From: Anaeromyxobacter dehalogenans 2CP-1
GTDB taxonomy: Bacteria; Myxococcota; Myxococcia; Myxococcales; Anaeromyxobacteraceae
Length of the DNA: 64,000 nt
Direction: 5' to 3'
Assembly (NCBI RefSeq): GCF_000022145.1
Contig: NC_011891.1
Coordinates: 1,624,001-1,688,000, forward strand
Both the position numbers and the translations under genes were made by a program. Below, piece after piece: positions 9,912 through 17,734 of this stretch (position 1 is its first letter; the number at the start of each line of letters is the position of its first letter). Below the pieces are notes generated by a model. It worked only from the letters and a program-made list of their open reading frames with translations. It was not told the origin of the DNA and ran no database searches.

Positions 9912-10867
9912 ACGGAGACAGGATGATCCGCATCGCGACGCGCCGCAGCCCCCTCGCCAAGTGGCAGGCGAACCACGTGTCCCAGCTCCTCCGCGACCGC
10001 GAGCCGGGGCTCGAGGTCCGGCTCCACGAGCTGGTCACCCGGGGTGACAAGATCCTCGAGGTCCCCCTCGCCGACGTCGGCGGGAAGGGGCTGTTCGTGA
10101 AGGAGATCGAGGACGCGCTCCTCAACCGCGACGCCGAGGTGGCGGTCCACTCGATGAAGGACCTGCCCGCCGTGCTCGCGCCCGGCCTGGTGCTCGCGGC
10201 CGTGCCGCAGCGCGAGGACCCGCGCGACGCGCTCTGCTCGCCGCGCTGGAAGACGCTCGCCGCGCTGCCGAAGGGGGCGCGGGTGGGCACCTCCAGCCTC
10301 CGCCGCTCCGCGCAGCTCAAGGCGCTCCGCCCCGATCTCCAGATGGAGATGGTGCGCGGCAACGTGGAGACGCGCCTCCGCAAGGCGTCGGAGGGGCTGG
10401 ACGCGGTGGTGCTCGCCTACGCCGGCCTGCGCCGCCTGGGCCTGGCCGAGCACGCCACCTACGTGTTCCCGCCCGAGGAGATGCTGCCGGCGGTGGCGCA
10501 GGGCGCGCTGGCGCTGGAGGCGCGCGCCGACGACGCGCCGACGCTGGCGCGGCTCGCCGCGCTCGAGGACCCGGACACGCGCGTCCGCATCGAGGCGGAG
10601 CGCGGCTTCCTCGCGCGCATCGAGGGCGGCTGCCAGGTGCCCATCGCCGGCCACGCCACGCTCGCCGGCGGCAAGGTCACCATCCGCGCGCTGGTCGCCT
10701 CGCTCGACGGCGCCCGGGTCATCCGCGGCGAGCGGACCGGCGCCTACGCCGAGGCGCGCGCGATGGGCGAGTCGCTGGCCGACGAGCTGCTCTCGCGCGG
10801 CGCCGACCAGATCCTGCGCGAGACCGAGGGCAAGGCGCCCGGGCTCGCCGCGCCGAAGCGCGGGTAG
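9908..10867 (+). CDS. hemC: Porphobilinogen deaminase (hydroxymethylbilane synthase)
   Basis: HemC polymerises four porphobilinogens into hydroxymethylbilane. The 319-residue protein has the N-terminal [15 protein letters not shown], the VHSMKDLP active-site loop, the SSLRR substrate-binding arginines, and C242 in EGGCQVPI, which carries the dipyrromethane cofactor. The chosen ATG overlaps the hemA stop (ATGA); an in-frame ATG five codons later is the alternative. It is followed by hemD after nine bases. Confidence 0.97.
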   Translation: MNGDRMIRIATRRSPLAKWQANHVSQLLRDREPGLEVRLHELVTRGDKILEVPLADVGGKGLFVKEIEDALLNRDAEVAVHSMKDLPAVLAPGLVLAAVPQREDPRDALCSPRWKTLAALPKGARVGTSSLRRSAQLKALRPDLQMEMVRGNVETRLRKASEGLDAVVLAYAGLRRLGLAEHATYVFPPEEMLPAVAQGALALEARADDAPTLARLAALEDPDTRVRIEAERGFLARIEGGCQVPIAGHATLAGGKVTIRALVASLDGARVIRGERTGAYAEARAMGESLADELLSRGADQILRETEGKAPGLAAPKRG

Positions 10868-10876
10868 GGGGACGCG

Positions 10877-11671
10877 GTGCCTGCCGCGCCCGCGCGGCCG
10901 CTGGCCGGCCGCACCGTGGTGGTGACCCGGGGCAAGGGCTCCGAGGGCAAGGACGCGCTCGCGGCCCGGCTCGAGGCGCTGGGCGCGGAGGTGCGCGCGC
11001 TCCCCTCGATCGCGTTCGCTCCGCCCGCCGATCCCGCGCCGCTCGACGCCGCGCTCCGCGCGCTCGACCGCTTCGACTGGGCGGTGTTCACCAGCGCGAA
11101 CGCGGTGGACCGGACGGTGGAGCGGCTGCGCGCGCTCGGCCTCGATCCGGCCGCCCTGGGCCGGCTCCGCCTCGCCGCCGTCGGGCCCGCCACCGCCGAG
11201 CGGCTGGCGGCGGCGGTGCGCGCGCCGGACGTGGTGCCGGTCGAGGCGAAGGGAGACGTGCTCGCCCGCACCCTGGGCGACCACATCCGCGGCCGGCGGG
11301 TGCTGTTCCCGCGCCCGGCCGAGGGCCGGCCCGAGACCGTGGCCGGGCTCCTCGCCGCCGGGGCCGAGCTGACCGCGGTCGAGGCGTACCGGACGGTCCC
11401 CGCGCCCGCCGAGGCGCTGGCGCACCTGGCGGGCTGGCTCGCGGCCGGTGAGGTCGCGGCGGTCGCGTTCGCGTCCCCCTCGGCGGTGGCGGCCGTGCTG
11501 GCGGCGCTCGGGGACCGGTCGGCCCTCCTCCGAGGGGTGCTGATCGCGGCGATCGGGCCCACCACTGCGGACACGCTGCGCGAGGCGGGGCTCCCGGTGG
11601 GCGCCGTCCCGGCGCACTACACCGGCCGAGACCTCGCGGAGGCCATCGCCGAGCGGCTCGGCCCCGGGTAG
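10877..11671 (+). CDS. hemD: Uroporphyrinogen-III synthase
   Basis: HemD cyclises and inverts ring D of hydroxymethylbilane to give uroporphyrinogen III. The 264-residue protein shows the bilobed pattern of the family: N-terminal GRTVVVTRG, the FDWAVFTSANAV segment, the linker region VEAYRTVP, and C-terminal AFASPSAV with IAAIGPTTADTLREAGL. Sequence conservation in HemD is low, but position directly after hemA-hemC makes the call secure. The GTG start lies nine bases after the hemC stop. Confidence 0.95.
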   Translation: MPAAPARPLAGRTVVVTRGKGSEGKDALAARLEALGAEVRALPSIAFAPPADPAPLDAALRALDRFDWAVFTSANAVDRTVERLRALGLDPAALGRLRLAAVGPATAERLAAAVRAPDVVPVEAKGDVLARTLGDHIRGRRVLFPRPAEGRPETVAGLLAAGAELTAVEAYRTVPAPAEALAHLAGWLAAGEVAAVAFASPSAVAAVLAALGDRSALLRGVLIAAIGPTTADTLREAGLPVGAVPAHYTGRDLAEAIAERLGPG

Positions 11672-11694
11672 ATTCGGTCGGGGGTGCCGCGTCG

Positions 11695-12171
11695 ATGACC
11701 GTCGAGCTCGAGGCCGCCGAGGGGCTGGTGCGAGTCCGGGTGCCGCTGGACCGGGCGCCCGGGGAGCCCGGGCCCGCCGAGGATTGGATCTGGGCGGAGC
11801 CGCTGGGCAGCGGCCGCTTTCGGGTGGAGAGCTGCCCGTTCTTCGCCTACGGCGTCTCGCGCGACGACGTGGTGAGCGCGGCCGCGGTGGAGGGCGACGA
11901 GAGCCCGCGCCTCGACGACGTGGTGGAGAAGGGGGGCCACCGCACGCTCCGCCTGGCGCTCGACGCGCGGGCGGAGCTCGGTGAGCGCCCGGTGCAGGGG
12001 CTGCTGGAGCGCCTGCTCGAGGTGGGCTGCACGCACGAGCTGCTGCGCCCGAAGATCGTCGCGATCGACGTGCCGCCCGAGGCGGATCTGGACCTGGTCG
12101 CCGAGCTGCTCCAGGACCGGGCGCGCGAGGGCACGCTGGTGTGGGAGTGGGCCGACCCGCGGCCGTGCTGA
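11695..12171 (+). CDS. DUF4265-like protein
   Basis: This 158-residue soluble protein has the pattern of the uncharacterised DUF4265 family: a WAEPLGSGRFRVESCPFFAYGVSRDDVV core followed by a ferredoxin-like fold ending in an acidic region (written here in parts: WAEPLGSGRFRV, then FFAYGVSRDDVV). No enzyme motif is visible. The ATG lies 23 bases after hemD, so it may be read from the same transcript, but nothing ties it to heme synthesis. It converges on truD. The family call is from memory of the motif and is moderate. Confidence 0.65.
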   Translation: MTVELEAAEGLVRVRVPLDRAPGEPGPAEDWIWAEPLGSGRFRVESCPFFAYGVSRDDVVSAAAVEGDESPRLDDVVEKGGHRTLRLALDARAELGERPVQGLLERLLEVGCTHELLRPKIVAIDVPPEADLDLVAELLQDRAREGTLVWEWADPRPC

Positions 12172-12198
12172 GGACCTCGGCCCCGCTCGCCCCGCGGC

Positions 12199-13566
12199 TC
12201 AGCGCCTCGGCTTCGCCGTCGCCTTGCCCGCCGCGCGACGCTCCGCGCGCGCCGCCTTCTCGGCGCGCTTCCGGGCCAGGAAGCCCTTCGGCGCGGCGGG
12301 CGCCCGCGGCGCCTCGACCGGCTGTTCCGCCTCCGGCGCGCCCCGCGTGGACGGCGCGGGCGCCCGGGACCGGACGCCCTCGCGCGCGCGGCGCGGCTCG
12401 AGCGTCCAGTGGAACAGCCGCTTCACCACCAGCGTCGCGTACGCGCCGGGCGGCAGCGTGAAGGCGACGTTCACCCGGAACCGGTCGCGGTTCAGCTCGT
12501 CCGGGCGCGCCTCGCCCACCGCGAGGCGGCCCGGGAACGAGAACAACGGCCGCTCCTCGGGGTCGAAGTGGATCTCCGGCGTCCCCGGCACCGCCAGGTC
12601 CGCGAGCCCCATGTCCTCGCGGCCGAGCACCGACAGCGCGGCGCGCTCCACCGCCGGGTCGTCGAAGCGGGTGGACGGCGCGAGCAGCGGGAAGGTCTTC
12701 GACGAGAGCAGCCGCACCAGCGCCGCGTCCAGCTCGCGCGGGAACAGGAGCGACCCGGCCTGGTAGCGCAGGGACACGAGCCGCTGGATCCCCACCACCT
12801 CGCGCAGGTACTGCTTCACGCCCTCGTTCCAGAGCCAGCTCTGGTAGGCGAACACCTGCAGCCCGCGCCAGCGCGGCTCGGTGCGGAGCAGCGCGCCCCG
12901 GTAGTCCTCCGGGTGATCGCGCAGCCACTTCACCACCGCCTGGTAGCGCTCGGCGCCCGGGTTCGGGTTGCGCCGGTCCCACTCGCCCCAGTGCTCCTTC
13001 CAGAACGCCTTCACCTTCGCGTCGCCGGACTGGTCCAGCTCGCTCGGGCGGGCCAGGACGTTGCGCAGCGCGATCTCGAAGTCGCCGCGCATCAGGTCCT
13101 TCACGATGAAGCCCTGGCCGTGCTTCAGCGAGCCGAAGCGCTGCGAGTCGAAGTAGTTCACCACCCCGAGCCGGCGCACCTCGGCCACCGACGCGGGCAG
13201 GCGCGCCACGTCGTCCTCGCCGAGGTCGCGCACCGTCACCGCGAAGCGGTTGGAGGTGGTGTTCGCGGCGGACAGCCGCGTGCGGCTCCGGCCCAGCGGC
13301 TTGAGGCGCAGGTCGGTGTCCTGCAGCTCGATCTCGCGGCGCTCGAGGGCGACGAGCTGGGTGGTGCGCCCCTGCTTGTCCTTCAGCCCGCAGTAGCTCA
13401 CCGACGCCCGCGGGATCTTGAAGCGCGTGCAGATGCGGTCGACCGCCTCGAAGGTCGACAGCTTCTGCTTGTCCATCAGGTAGACGAACCAGGCGCCGCG
13501 GGGGTCCTCGTCGAACTTCCAGGACTCCGTCACCTGGAAGTCCTCCGGTCGCTGCTTGAGCCTCAT
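12199..13566 (-). CDS. truD: tRNA pseudouridine(13) synthase TruD
   Basis: TruD makes pseudouridine at position 13 of tRNA-Glu. The 455-residue protein has the catalytic Asp63 in [11 protein letters not shown], the [10 protein letters not shown] motif, and the long insertion typical of the family. The last 70 residues are a Pro/Ala/Lys/Arg-rich basic extension that could assist RNA binding. The ATG at 13566 gives the canonical [14 protein letters not shown] start. It is convergent with the DUF4265 gene and divergent from tatA. Confidence 0.93.
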   Translation of the reverse strand: MRLKQRPEDFQVTESWKFDEDPRGAWFVYLMDKQKLSTFEAVDRICTRFKIPRASVSYCGLKDKQGRTTQLVALERREIELQDTDLRLKPLGRSRTRLSAANTTSNRFAVTVRDLGEDDVARLPASVAEVRRLGVVNYFDSQRFGSLKHGQGFIVKDLMRGDFEIALRNVLARPSELDQSGDAKVKAFWKEHWGEWDRRNPNPGAERYQAVVKWLRDHPEDYRGALLRTEPRWRGLQVFAYQSWLWNEGVKQYLREVVGIQRLVSLRYQAGSLLFPRELDAALVRLLSSKTFPLLAPSTRFDDPAVERAALSVLGREDMGLADLAVPGTPEIHFDPEERPLFSFPGRLAVGEARPDELNRDRFRVNVAFTLPPGAYATLVVKRLFHWTLEPRRAREGVRSRAPAPSTRGAPEAEQPVEAPRAPAAPKGFLARKRAEKAARAERRAAGKATAKPRR

Positions 13567-13689
13567 GGCCGCTCCGTACCACGCGCGCGCCGCGGCGTGG
13601 GGGTCGAACGGAAGGGGCGCGCGCTGCGGCGCTGGCGCGCCAGCCCGAACGAGTGTATCGAAACCGCCGGGAGCGGGTGGGGGCGCGCG

Positions 13690-13908
13690 ATGGGAGAGCT
13701 GGGAATGGGCGAGCTGCTGATCATCCTGGTCGTGGTGGTGCTGCTCTTCGGGACGAAGAAGCTGCCCCAGCTCGGCGAAGGCCTCGGCAAGGCGATCCGG
13801 AACTTCAAGGACGCCGCGAGCGGGAAGGGGGGGCCGCCCGGCCCGCCCGCCGCGCAGCCGAGGGAGCTCCCGCGCCCGCCCGAGCCGCCCGCCGGCGGCG
13901 CCACCTAG
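13690..13908 (+). CDS. tatA: Sec-independent protein translocase subunit TatA
   Basis: TatA forms the pore-like assembly of the twin-arginine translocase. The 72-residue protein has the short N-terminal membrane helix ([14 protein letters not shown]), the FGxKKLP hinge ([11 protein letters not shown]) and an amphipathic helix KAIRNFKDA, then a Pro-rich tail. The ATG at 13690 gives the canonical length. It could be TatA or TatE; no tatC is in this window. Its stop codon shares the bases CTAG with the stop of the convergent gene. Confidence 0.93.
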   Translation: MGELGMGELLIILVVVVLLFGTKKLPQLGEGLGKAIRNFKDAASGKGGPPGPPAAQPRELPRPPEPPAGGAT

Positions 13909-14129
13909 CCCCGCGAGCCGCCCGGGCCCTGGGCCGGCGCCTGCGCCTCGCGCGGCCGGTAGAAGATCACGATGCTCAGGCAGTGGAACTCGTCGTCGCT
14001 CGACTGGGAGACGACGCGGTCCACCACCTCGACGTCGTTGGACCGAAGCCAGCGCGTGACGGTCTCGCCGAGCTCCTCGCGCTCCTTGGCCTTGGTGGCG
14101 GAGAAGACCTTCACGCCCGTGAAGTGCAT
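13905..14129 (-). CDS. Conserved hypothetical small protein, 74 aa
   Basis: I do not recognise the family. The 74-residue protein begins [20 protein letters not shown], has a helical segment with [18 protein letters not shown], a strand-like [10 protein letters not shown] and a Pro/Gly tail. Its alternating pattern resembles small alpha/beta proteins of the DUF4177 kind, which is only an impression. The ATG at 14129 is preceded by GGGAGAG and fits better than the in-frame ATG ten codons upstream. It converges on tatA with stop codons that share bases. Confidence 0.65.
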   Translation of the reverse strand: MHFTGVKVFSATKAKEREELGETVTRWLRSNDVEVVDRVVSQSSDDEFHCLSIVIFYRPREAQAPAQGPGGSRG

Positions 14130-14344
14130 CGCGCTCTCCCCTTCCCCGGCACGCAACACCCTCGCCCCCGCCGGCGCGTTCCCCCTTCAGGTTGTGCCAG
14201 ACGCCCATGCCGGTGTCAAACCTGCGACCGCTCCAAGCTGCGAGCGTTCCTCGCGCTTTTGGGATCGCCCCGCGCGCGACCGGTTCCCCTGGCGCCGCCG
14301 GTCCCTAGATTTCGTCGCGCGGCGGCGCGGGGACGGAGGCGGGC

Positions 14345-14605
14345 ATGGCGAGCGTGAAGAAGGGCCACGCGGTGGACTTCATCAACCGGATCCGGACGAT
14401 GGAGTCCGCGGACCTCAACGCGCTCATCGTGCGCGAGGCCGGCGAGGAGCTGGCGCAGTTCTTCCTCTCGTACAGCGCGAGCCTCATCTCGCGCGATCCC
14501 GAGCGCGCCATCGAGAACACCTCCAGCCTGATGCTGATGGGATACCTGATCCGCGCGGCCGAGGAGCGGCGCGCAGCGGCGCCGCGCGCGTCCGCGCTCG
14601 CCTGA
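14345..14605 (+). CDS. Small helical hypothetical protein, 86 aa
   Basis: This 86-residue protein is predicted to be largely alpha-helical (HAVDFINRIRTMESADLNAL, then AGEELAQFFLSYSASLI), without signal peptide or membrane segment. A TAGATT element at 14306-14311 and a GGACGGAGG ribosome-binding site precede the ATG. The codon pattern is that of a real gene with strong third-position G+C. Function unknown. Confidence 0.65.
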   Translation: MASVKKGHAVDFINRIRTMESADLNALIVREAGEELAQFFLSYSASLISRDPERAIENTSSLMLMGYLIRAAEERRAAAPRASALA

Positions 14606-14693
14606 GCGGCCCGGGCGCGGGGCGTCGCGTCCTTCAAAAGCCGCGCGGCGCGTGCTAAGGCACCGGGACCGATCCGCACCCCGGGGCGACGCC

Positions 14694-15494
14694 ATGCTCA
14701 TCGACCTGCACGTCCACAGCCATCACACCCGCGGTTGCGCGCTGGCGCCGCGGGACGTGGTGCGGCGGGCCCGCGAGGCCGGCCTGGACGGCGTCGCCTT
14801 CACCGATCACGACACGCTCGAGGGGCTGGAGGAGATCCGGGCCGCCGCGCGGGACGAGGGGCTGGTCGCGCTGTGCGGCGTCGAGGTGACCACCGATCGC
14901 GGCCACTTCCTCTGCTTCTTCCCCGACCCCGCCGCGGTGCCCGCGCCCGTCCAGCTGTTCGGCGCCGCGCGGCCCTGGCCCGTGCGCGAGGTGCTCGCGC
15001 GCGTGCGGCAGCTCGGCGGCGCCGCGGTGGCCGCCCACCCCTACGACAAGACCGTGGAGCGCCCCTGCGGCGACGTGGTGTTCACGCTCGACGGCCTGTC
15101 GGCGATCGAGGGGCTGAACGCGCGGCGCAAGGGACCCGCGAACGACCTCGCCATCGAGGCCGCCGATCACATGAGCCTGCCCTGCACCGGCGGCTCCGGC
15201 GCGCACGAGCTCGCCGAGATCGGGAAGGCCGCGACGCTGTTCCGCGACCCCGTGGCGAGCGAGGCGGACGTCGTCCGCCAGCTCCGCGCCGGCACGGTGT
15301 ACTGCGTCGCCGTGGGCGTGACCCCCTCGGAGCCCGATCGCGCACCCCGCGATCGCGGCGGCGAGCGAGGCGACCGCGGAGATCGCGGCGACCGGGGCGG
15401 CCACCGAGGGCACGGGCACGGCCGCGGCCGAGGGCACGGCGGCGGTGGTGGCAGTGGCGGTGGCGGCCACGGTGGCGAGCGCCGCCGGCGCTAG
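14694..15494 (+). CDS. PHP-domain phosphoesterase-like protein with Gly/Arg/His-rich tail
   Basis: Residues 1-216 form a PHP domain, a trinuclear-metal hydrolase fold found in polymerase exonucleases, histidinol phosphatase and the RNase AM (TrpH) group. Metal-ligand motifs seen are DLHVHSH, TDHDT, CGVEVT and AAHPYDK. The last one, usually SDAH, reads SGAH here, so a conserved ligand Asp is replaced by Gly. Residues 217-266 are an unusual RGD/RGG- and Gly-His-rich tail that resembles nucleic-acid-binding low-complexity segments. The ATG at 14694 gives the canonical MLIDLHVHSH start. It overlaps the stop of the convergent HNH gene by four bases. Substrate unknown. Confidence 0.82.
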   Translation: MLIDLHVHSHHTRGCALAPRDVVRRAREAGLDGVAFTDHDTLEGLEEIRAAARDEGLVALCGVEVTTDRGHFLCFFPDPAAVPAPVQLFGAARPWPVREVLARVRQLGGAAVAAHPYDKTVERPCGDVVFTLDGLSAIEGLNARRKGPANDLAIEAADHMSLPCTGGSGAHELAEIGKAATLFRDPVASEADVVRQLRAGTVYCVAVGVTPSEPDRAPRDRGGERGDRGDRGDRGGHRGHGHGRGRGHGGGGGSGGGGHGGERRRR

Positions 15495-16198
15495 GCGCCG
15501 GTCCCCGAACGCAGCTCCGAGCTCGGCCCAGGTCGCGCGAGAGCGTCTCGGCCCGAGCTGCCGCGCCGAGCGAAGGTGTACGCGTCCATCACCCGGTCCC
15601 CGAAGATCCGCCGCGCCTCCTCGAGGTTGTGCCCCCGGCAACGAATGCGAAGGTTGTCCGCGGTCGAGGTCCCGCCGCGTGCCCGTGGGACCACGTGGTC
15701 GAGCTCGAGCCGGTGCGTGGAGCCGCAGGGCTCACCGGATGGCAGCGCGAAGGTGCACCGCCCGCCGTCGCGCTTCCAGACCTCGCGGCGAACGTGGGCA
15801 GGGATGTGGTCAGGCTTCGCGGGCCGGCGGGTCTTCTGGGGTCGTGCCGTGAGCCCCGTTCGCCGCGCACGCTCCGCGAGCAACGCGTCCAGCGCCGCCT
15901 CGAGCACGCGCTCGCGCGAGGCGCCGGTCATGCCGTGCGAGAGCGCGTCGCGGGCCGCGTCGAGCTTCTTCAGGAAAGCCTTGGAGACGGTGAGGTGCAT
16001 GCGCGCCGAATCGCCGTCGAGCCAGTCCACCGAGCTGGGCTTGGCGGAAGGCGTTGCGGCGTCGGTCGCGTGGGGGACGCGCGCGGCCGGAGCGAGCGCG
16101 AGTGGGCACGCATCGGGCGGCTCGGCCCGGCTGGGTGCATTTGGTTCGGGCGCCCGAACTGGACAGGGAACCCGAATTTCGCGCTCCGTAAAACGCAC
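15491..16198 (-). CDS. HNH endonuclease, probably N-terminally shortened
   Basis: The C-terminal 100 residues form an HNH nuclease: AHVRREVWKRDGGRCTF, a second Cys, LELDHVVPRARGG and ADNLRIRCRGHNLEEAR. The segment before it (MHLTVSKAFLKKLDAARDAL) matches the linker helix I associate with larger Anaeromyxobacter HNH proteins, which carry about 200 more residues at the N-terminus. Here the first 60 residues are Pro/Ala-rich with no clear fold, so this may be a truncated copy. An internal ATG at 16000 would give 169 residues and is an alternative start. No associated methylase or phage genes are nearby. Confidence 0.75.
   Translation of the reverse strand: MRFTEREIRVPCPVRAPEPNAPSRAEPPDACPLALAPAARVPHATDAATPSAKPSSVDWLDGDSARMHLTVSKAFLKKLDAARDALSHGMTGASRERVLEAALDALLAERARRTGLTARPQKTRRPAKPDHIPAHVRREVWKRDGGRCTFALPSGEPCGSTHRLELDHVVPRARGGTSTADNLRIRCRGHNLEEARRIFGDRVMDAYTFARRGSSGRDALARPGPSSELRSGTGA
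16144..16159. repeat. 16-bp perfect palindrome near the HNH gene 5' end
   Basis: GTTCGGGCGCCCGAAC is its own reverse complement. It lies inside the first 20 codons of the annotated HNH frame, in a locally A+T-richer patch. If translation really begins at the internal ATG (16000), the palindrome would sit upstream and could be an operator. A related half-site (GGGAACCCGAA) lies about ten bases further on. Confidence 0.45.
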
Positions 16199-16630
16199 GA
16201 GGATCGCCCAGGACGCGCGAACGCGCCCAGGGCCCCGCGCCCCCTCGGCTCACGCCCGCTCGCCGCAGCGCCGCCGAGCGAGCGCGCCAGACGCCTGCCC
16301 AGCGGTGGATCCGCAGGCGCGAACTGCTCCTTGCTCGGAGCGCGTCAAGCCTTCACCCAGAGACAAACGGGTGCCCCGCGACGCCAAGCCATCCGCCGCC
16401 ACCCGCGCCCGCCGCCCCCCACGGCCTCGCGCCGCAACCGAGCCAACCGCGCCCCGCGCCCCGCCCTCGCGCTTCTCGTGAGCCGATCGCGCGCTCCCGG
16501 TTCCGGGCACGCGCAACCGCTCCCGATCCCGCCGGGCCCGTCTCAGCCAAGCCCCGCTGCCCCGGCCCGGCCACACCCGCGAAGCCGCCCCGCCGCGGCC
16601 CCCTCGACAGCCTGAAGAACCGCGGCCCCC
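16199..16630. other. Gene-free interval between HNH gene and lipoprotein gene
   Basis: No frame in this 432-base stretch on either strand shows recognisable protein content; the open frames are Arg/Ala/Pro-rich shadows. It is C-rich on the plus strand and could contain the eroded N-terminal part of the HNH gene, though I see no surviving motif. Both flanking genes are on the minus strand. Confidence 0.5.
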
Positions 16631-17329
16631 CTACCGCTGCCTCACCAGCCGCTCGACCCGGTCGTCGCGCAGGAACGCGCGCCGCTTCCCCTCGGCCCAC
16701 GACCACTCCTCGGTGCCGGCGGGCCGGTCGATGCGCTTCCGCTCGGGCACGCCCCACGCCATCTCGAGCGCGCGGGCGCTCATCCCCTCGAGCGCCTCCT
16801 TGCGCATGACCGCCTGCCGGTGCTCGGGCGGCAGCGCAGCGAACACGGCGCTCGGGTCGTCGGCGGTGAGCAGCCGCTCCAGCTCGCCGCGGACGTCCTC
16901 CAGGCTGGCGGCGGTCTGCGAGAGCACGATCACGTGCGGGCGCGAATCGCCGGCGACTTTCACGTACGCCCACGGGTGGTACCGGGGCGTGGTGACGACG
17001 CGCTGCGAGATCATCCAGCCGGTCGGCACCTCGATCTCGTCCACCCGCACCGGCGTGCCGGGCGGCAGCACGCGCTCCGCGGCCGGCGGGGCGATGGGCT
17101 CGCCGCCGGGCGTCTCCACCAGATCCACCTCGGCGGGCGGTGCGTCGGAGAGGAACACCTTGCCGGTGTCGCCCCAGAGCGGCCCCGCGTAGGCGGCCAC
17201 GCGCAGGTAGCGCTGGGCGCCGTCGAGCGAGCGCGAGATGCGCTCGCGCTCGGCATCGGGGATGGTGGCTCGGGGGGCGCACGCCGCGAGGGCGAGCAGG
17301 GCGAGGGCAAGGGAGAGGGCGCGTCGCAT
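16631..17329 (-). CDS. Hypothetical lipoprotein, 232 aa
   Basis: The protein starts with a type II signal peptide (MRRALSLALALLALAAC, lipobox LAAC, Cys17), so it is an exported lipoprotein. The mature part contains a strand-rich region (PAEVDLVETPGG, VRVDEIEVPTGW) and a C-terminal segment reminiscent of SmpA/OmlA-like domains: EALEGMSARALEMAWGVPER followed by EEWSWAEGKRRAFLRDDRV. Such domains occur in outer-membrane biogenesis lipoproteins; this is an inference from pattern. Signal peptide and lipobox are clearly visible. Confidence 0.78.
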   Translation of the reverse strand: MRRALSLALALLALAACAPRATIPDAERERISRSLDGAQRYLRVAAYAGPLWGDTGKVFLSDAPPAEVDLVETPGGEPIAPPAAERVLPPGTPVRVDEIEVPTGWMISQRVVTTPRYHPWAYVKVAGDSRPHVIVLSQTAASLEDVRGELERLLTADDPSAVFAALPPEHRQAVMRKEALEGMSARALEMAWGVPERKRIDRPAGTEEWSWAEGKRRAFLRDDRVERLVRQR

Positions 17330-17387
17330 GCGCCCTTTCTCGCACCGGTCGGGATGGCCCGCAAGCGTGCGCTCCGCGGGCCCTCCC

Positions 17388-17573
17388 TCATTTCCGCTCG
17401 GCCTGCTTGCCTTCCTCGATGAGCTCGCGCACCCGCTGCCCGCCCTTGTGGCCCAGCTCCGCGTAGCCCTTCGAGCCCAGCTGTTCCTTGCGCGCCTCGC
17501 CGCCGAGGCGGCCCGCCTCGCGCACCGTCATGCCCCCGCCGTTCCGGCGCCGGTCCCTGTCCTTGTCGTCCAT
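17388..17573 (-). CDS. KGG-repeat stress-type small protein
   Basis: This 61-residue, highly charged protein has two KGG/Em-like repeats ([20 protein letters not shown] and [10 protein letters not shown]), the motif of stress-induced hydrophilins such as GsiB and YciG-type proteins. It is probably cytosolic and disordered. The ATG at 17573 is chosen because AGGAGG stands just upstream; an in-frame ATG five codons earlier would overlap that site. It is divergent from nrdJ, with 161 bases between start codons. Confidence 0.85.
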   Translation of the reverse strand: MDDKDRDRRRNGGGMTVREAGRLGGEARKEQLGSKGYAELGHKGGQRVRELIEEGKQAERK

Positions 17574-17721
17574 CCGTGCCTCCTGCACGCGTGAAGCGGC
17601 CTCGCCGCGGAGCGAATCTGGGAGCCCCCCGCAGGTGCGGCAAGGGCGCGCGCCTCCTTCCGGCGCGGGACCGGCCGGGCCCTCGGCGCGCGTGCCCCCG
17701 GCGGCGGGCCCGCCACCCGGC

Positions 17722-17734
17722 TACATTCCCCCTC
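17722..17734 (+). promoter_or_regulatory. Leaderless-type -10 element before nrdJ
   Basis: TACATT (17722-17727) ends seven bases before the ATG of the ribonucleotide reductase gene, and there is no ribosome-binding site between them. The spacing would place transcription start at or next to the A of ATG. It belongs to a group of similarly placed elements in this window. Confidence 0.45.

Noticed and set aside
9449-13582. A long minus-strand open frame opposite the heme cluster
   Set aside because: It is antisense to hemA, hemC, hemD and the DUF4265 gene, with shadow composition; only the truD part of the minus strand, which lies in another frame, is real.
15353-15487. Repetitive Gly/Arg/His-coding DNA at the end of the PHP gene, considered as a CRISPR-like or satellite repeat
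   Set aside because: Unit lengths are irregular, there are no spacers, and the frame is intact, so it is a low-complexity protein tail.
16199-16630. Possible intact N-terminal half of the HNH gene or another small gene
   Set aside because: None of the frames shows the expected motifs; all are biased Arg/Ala/Pro strings.
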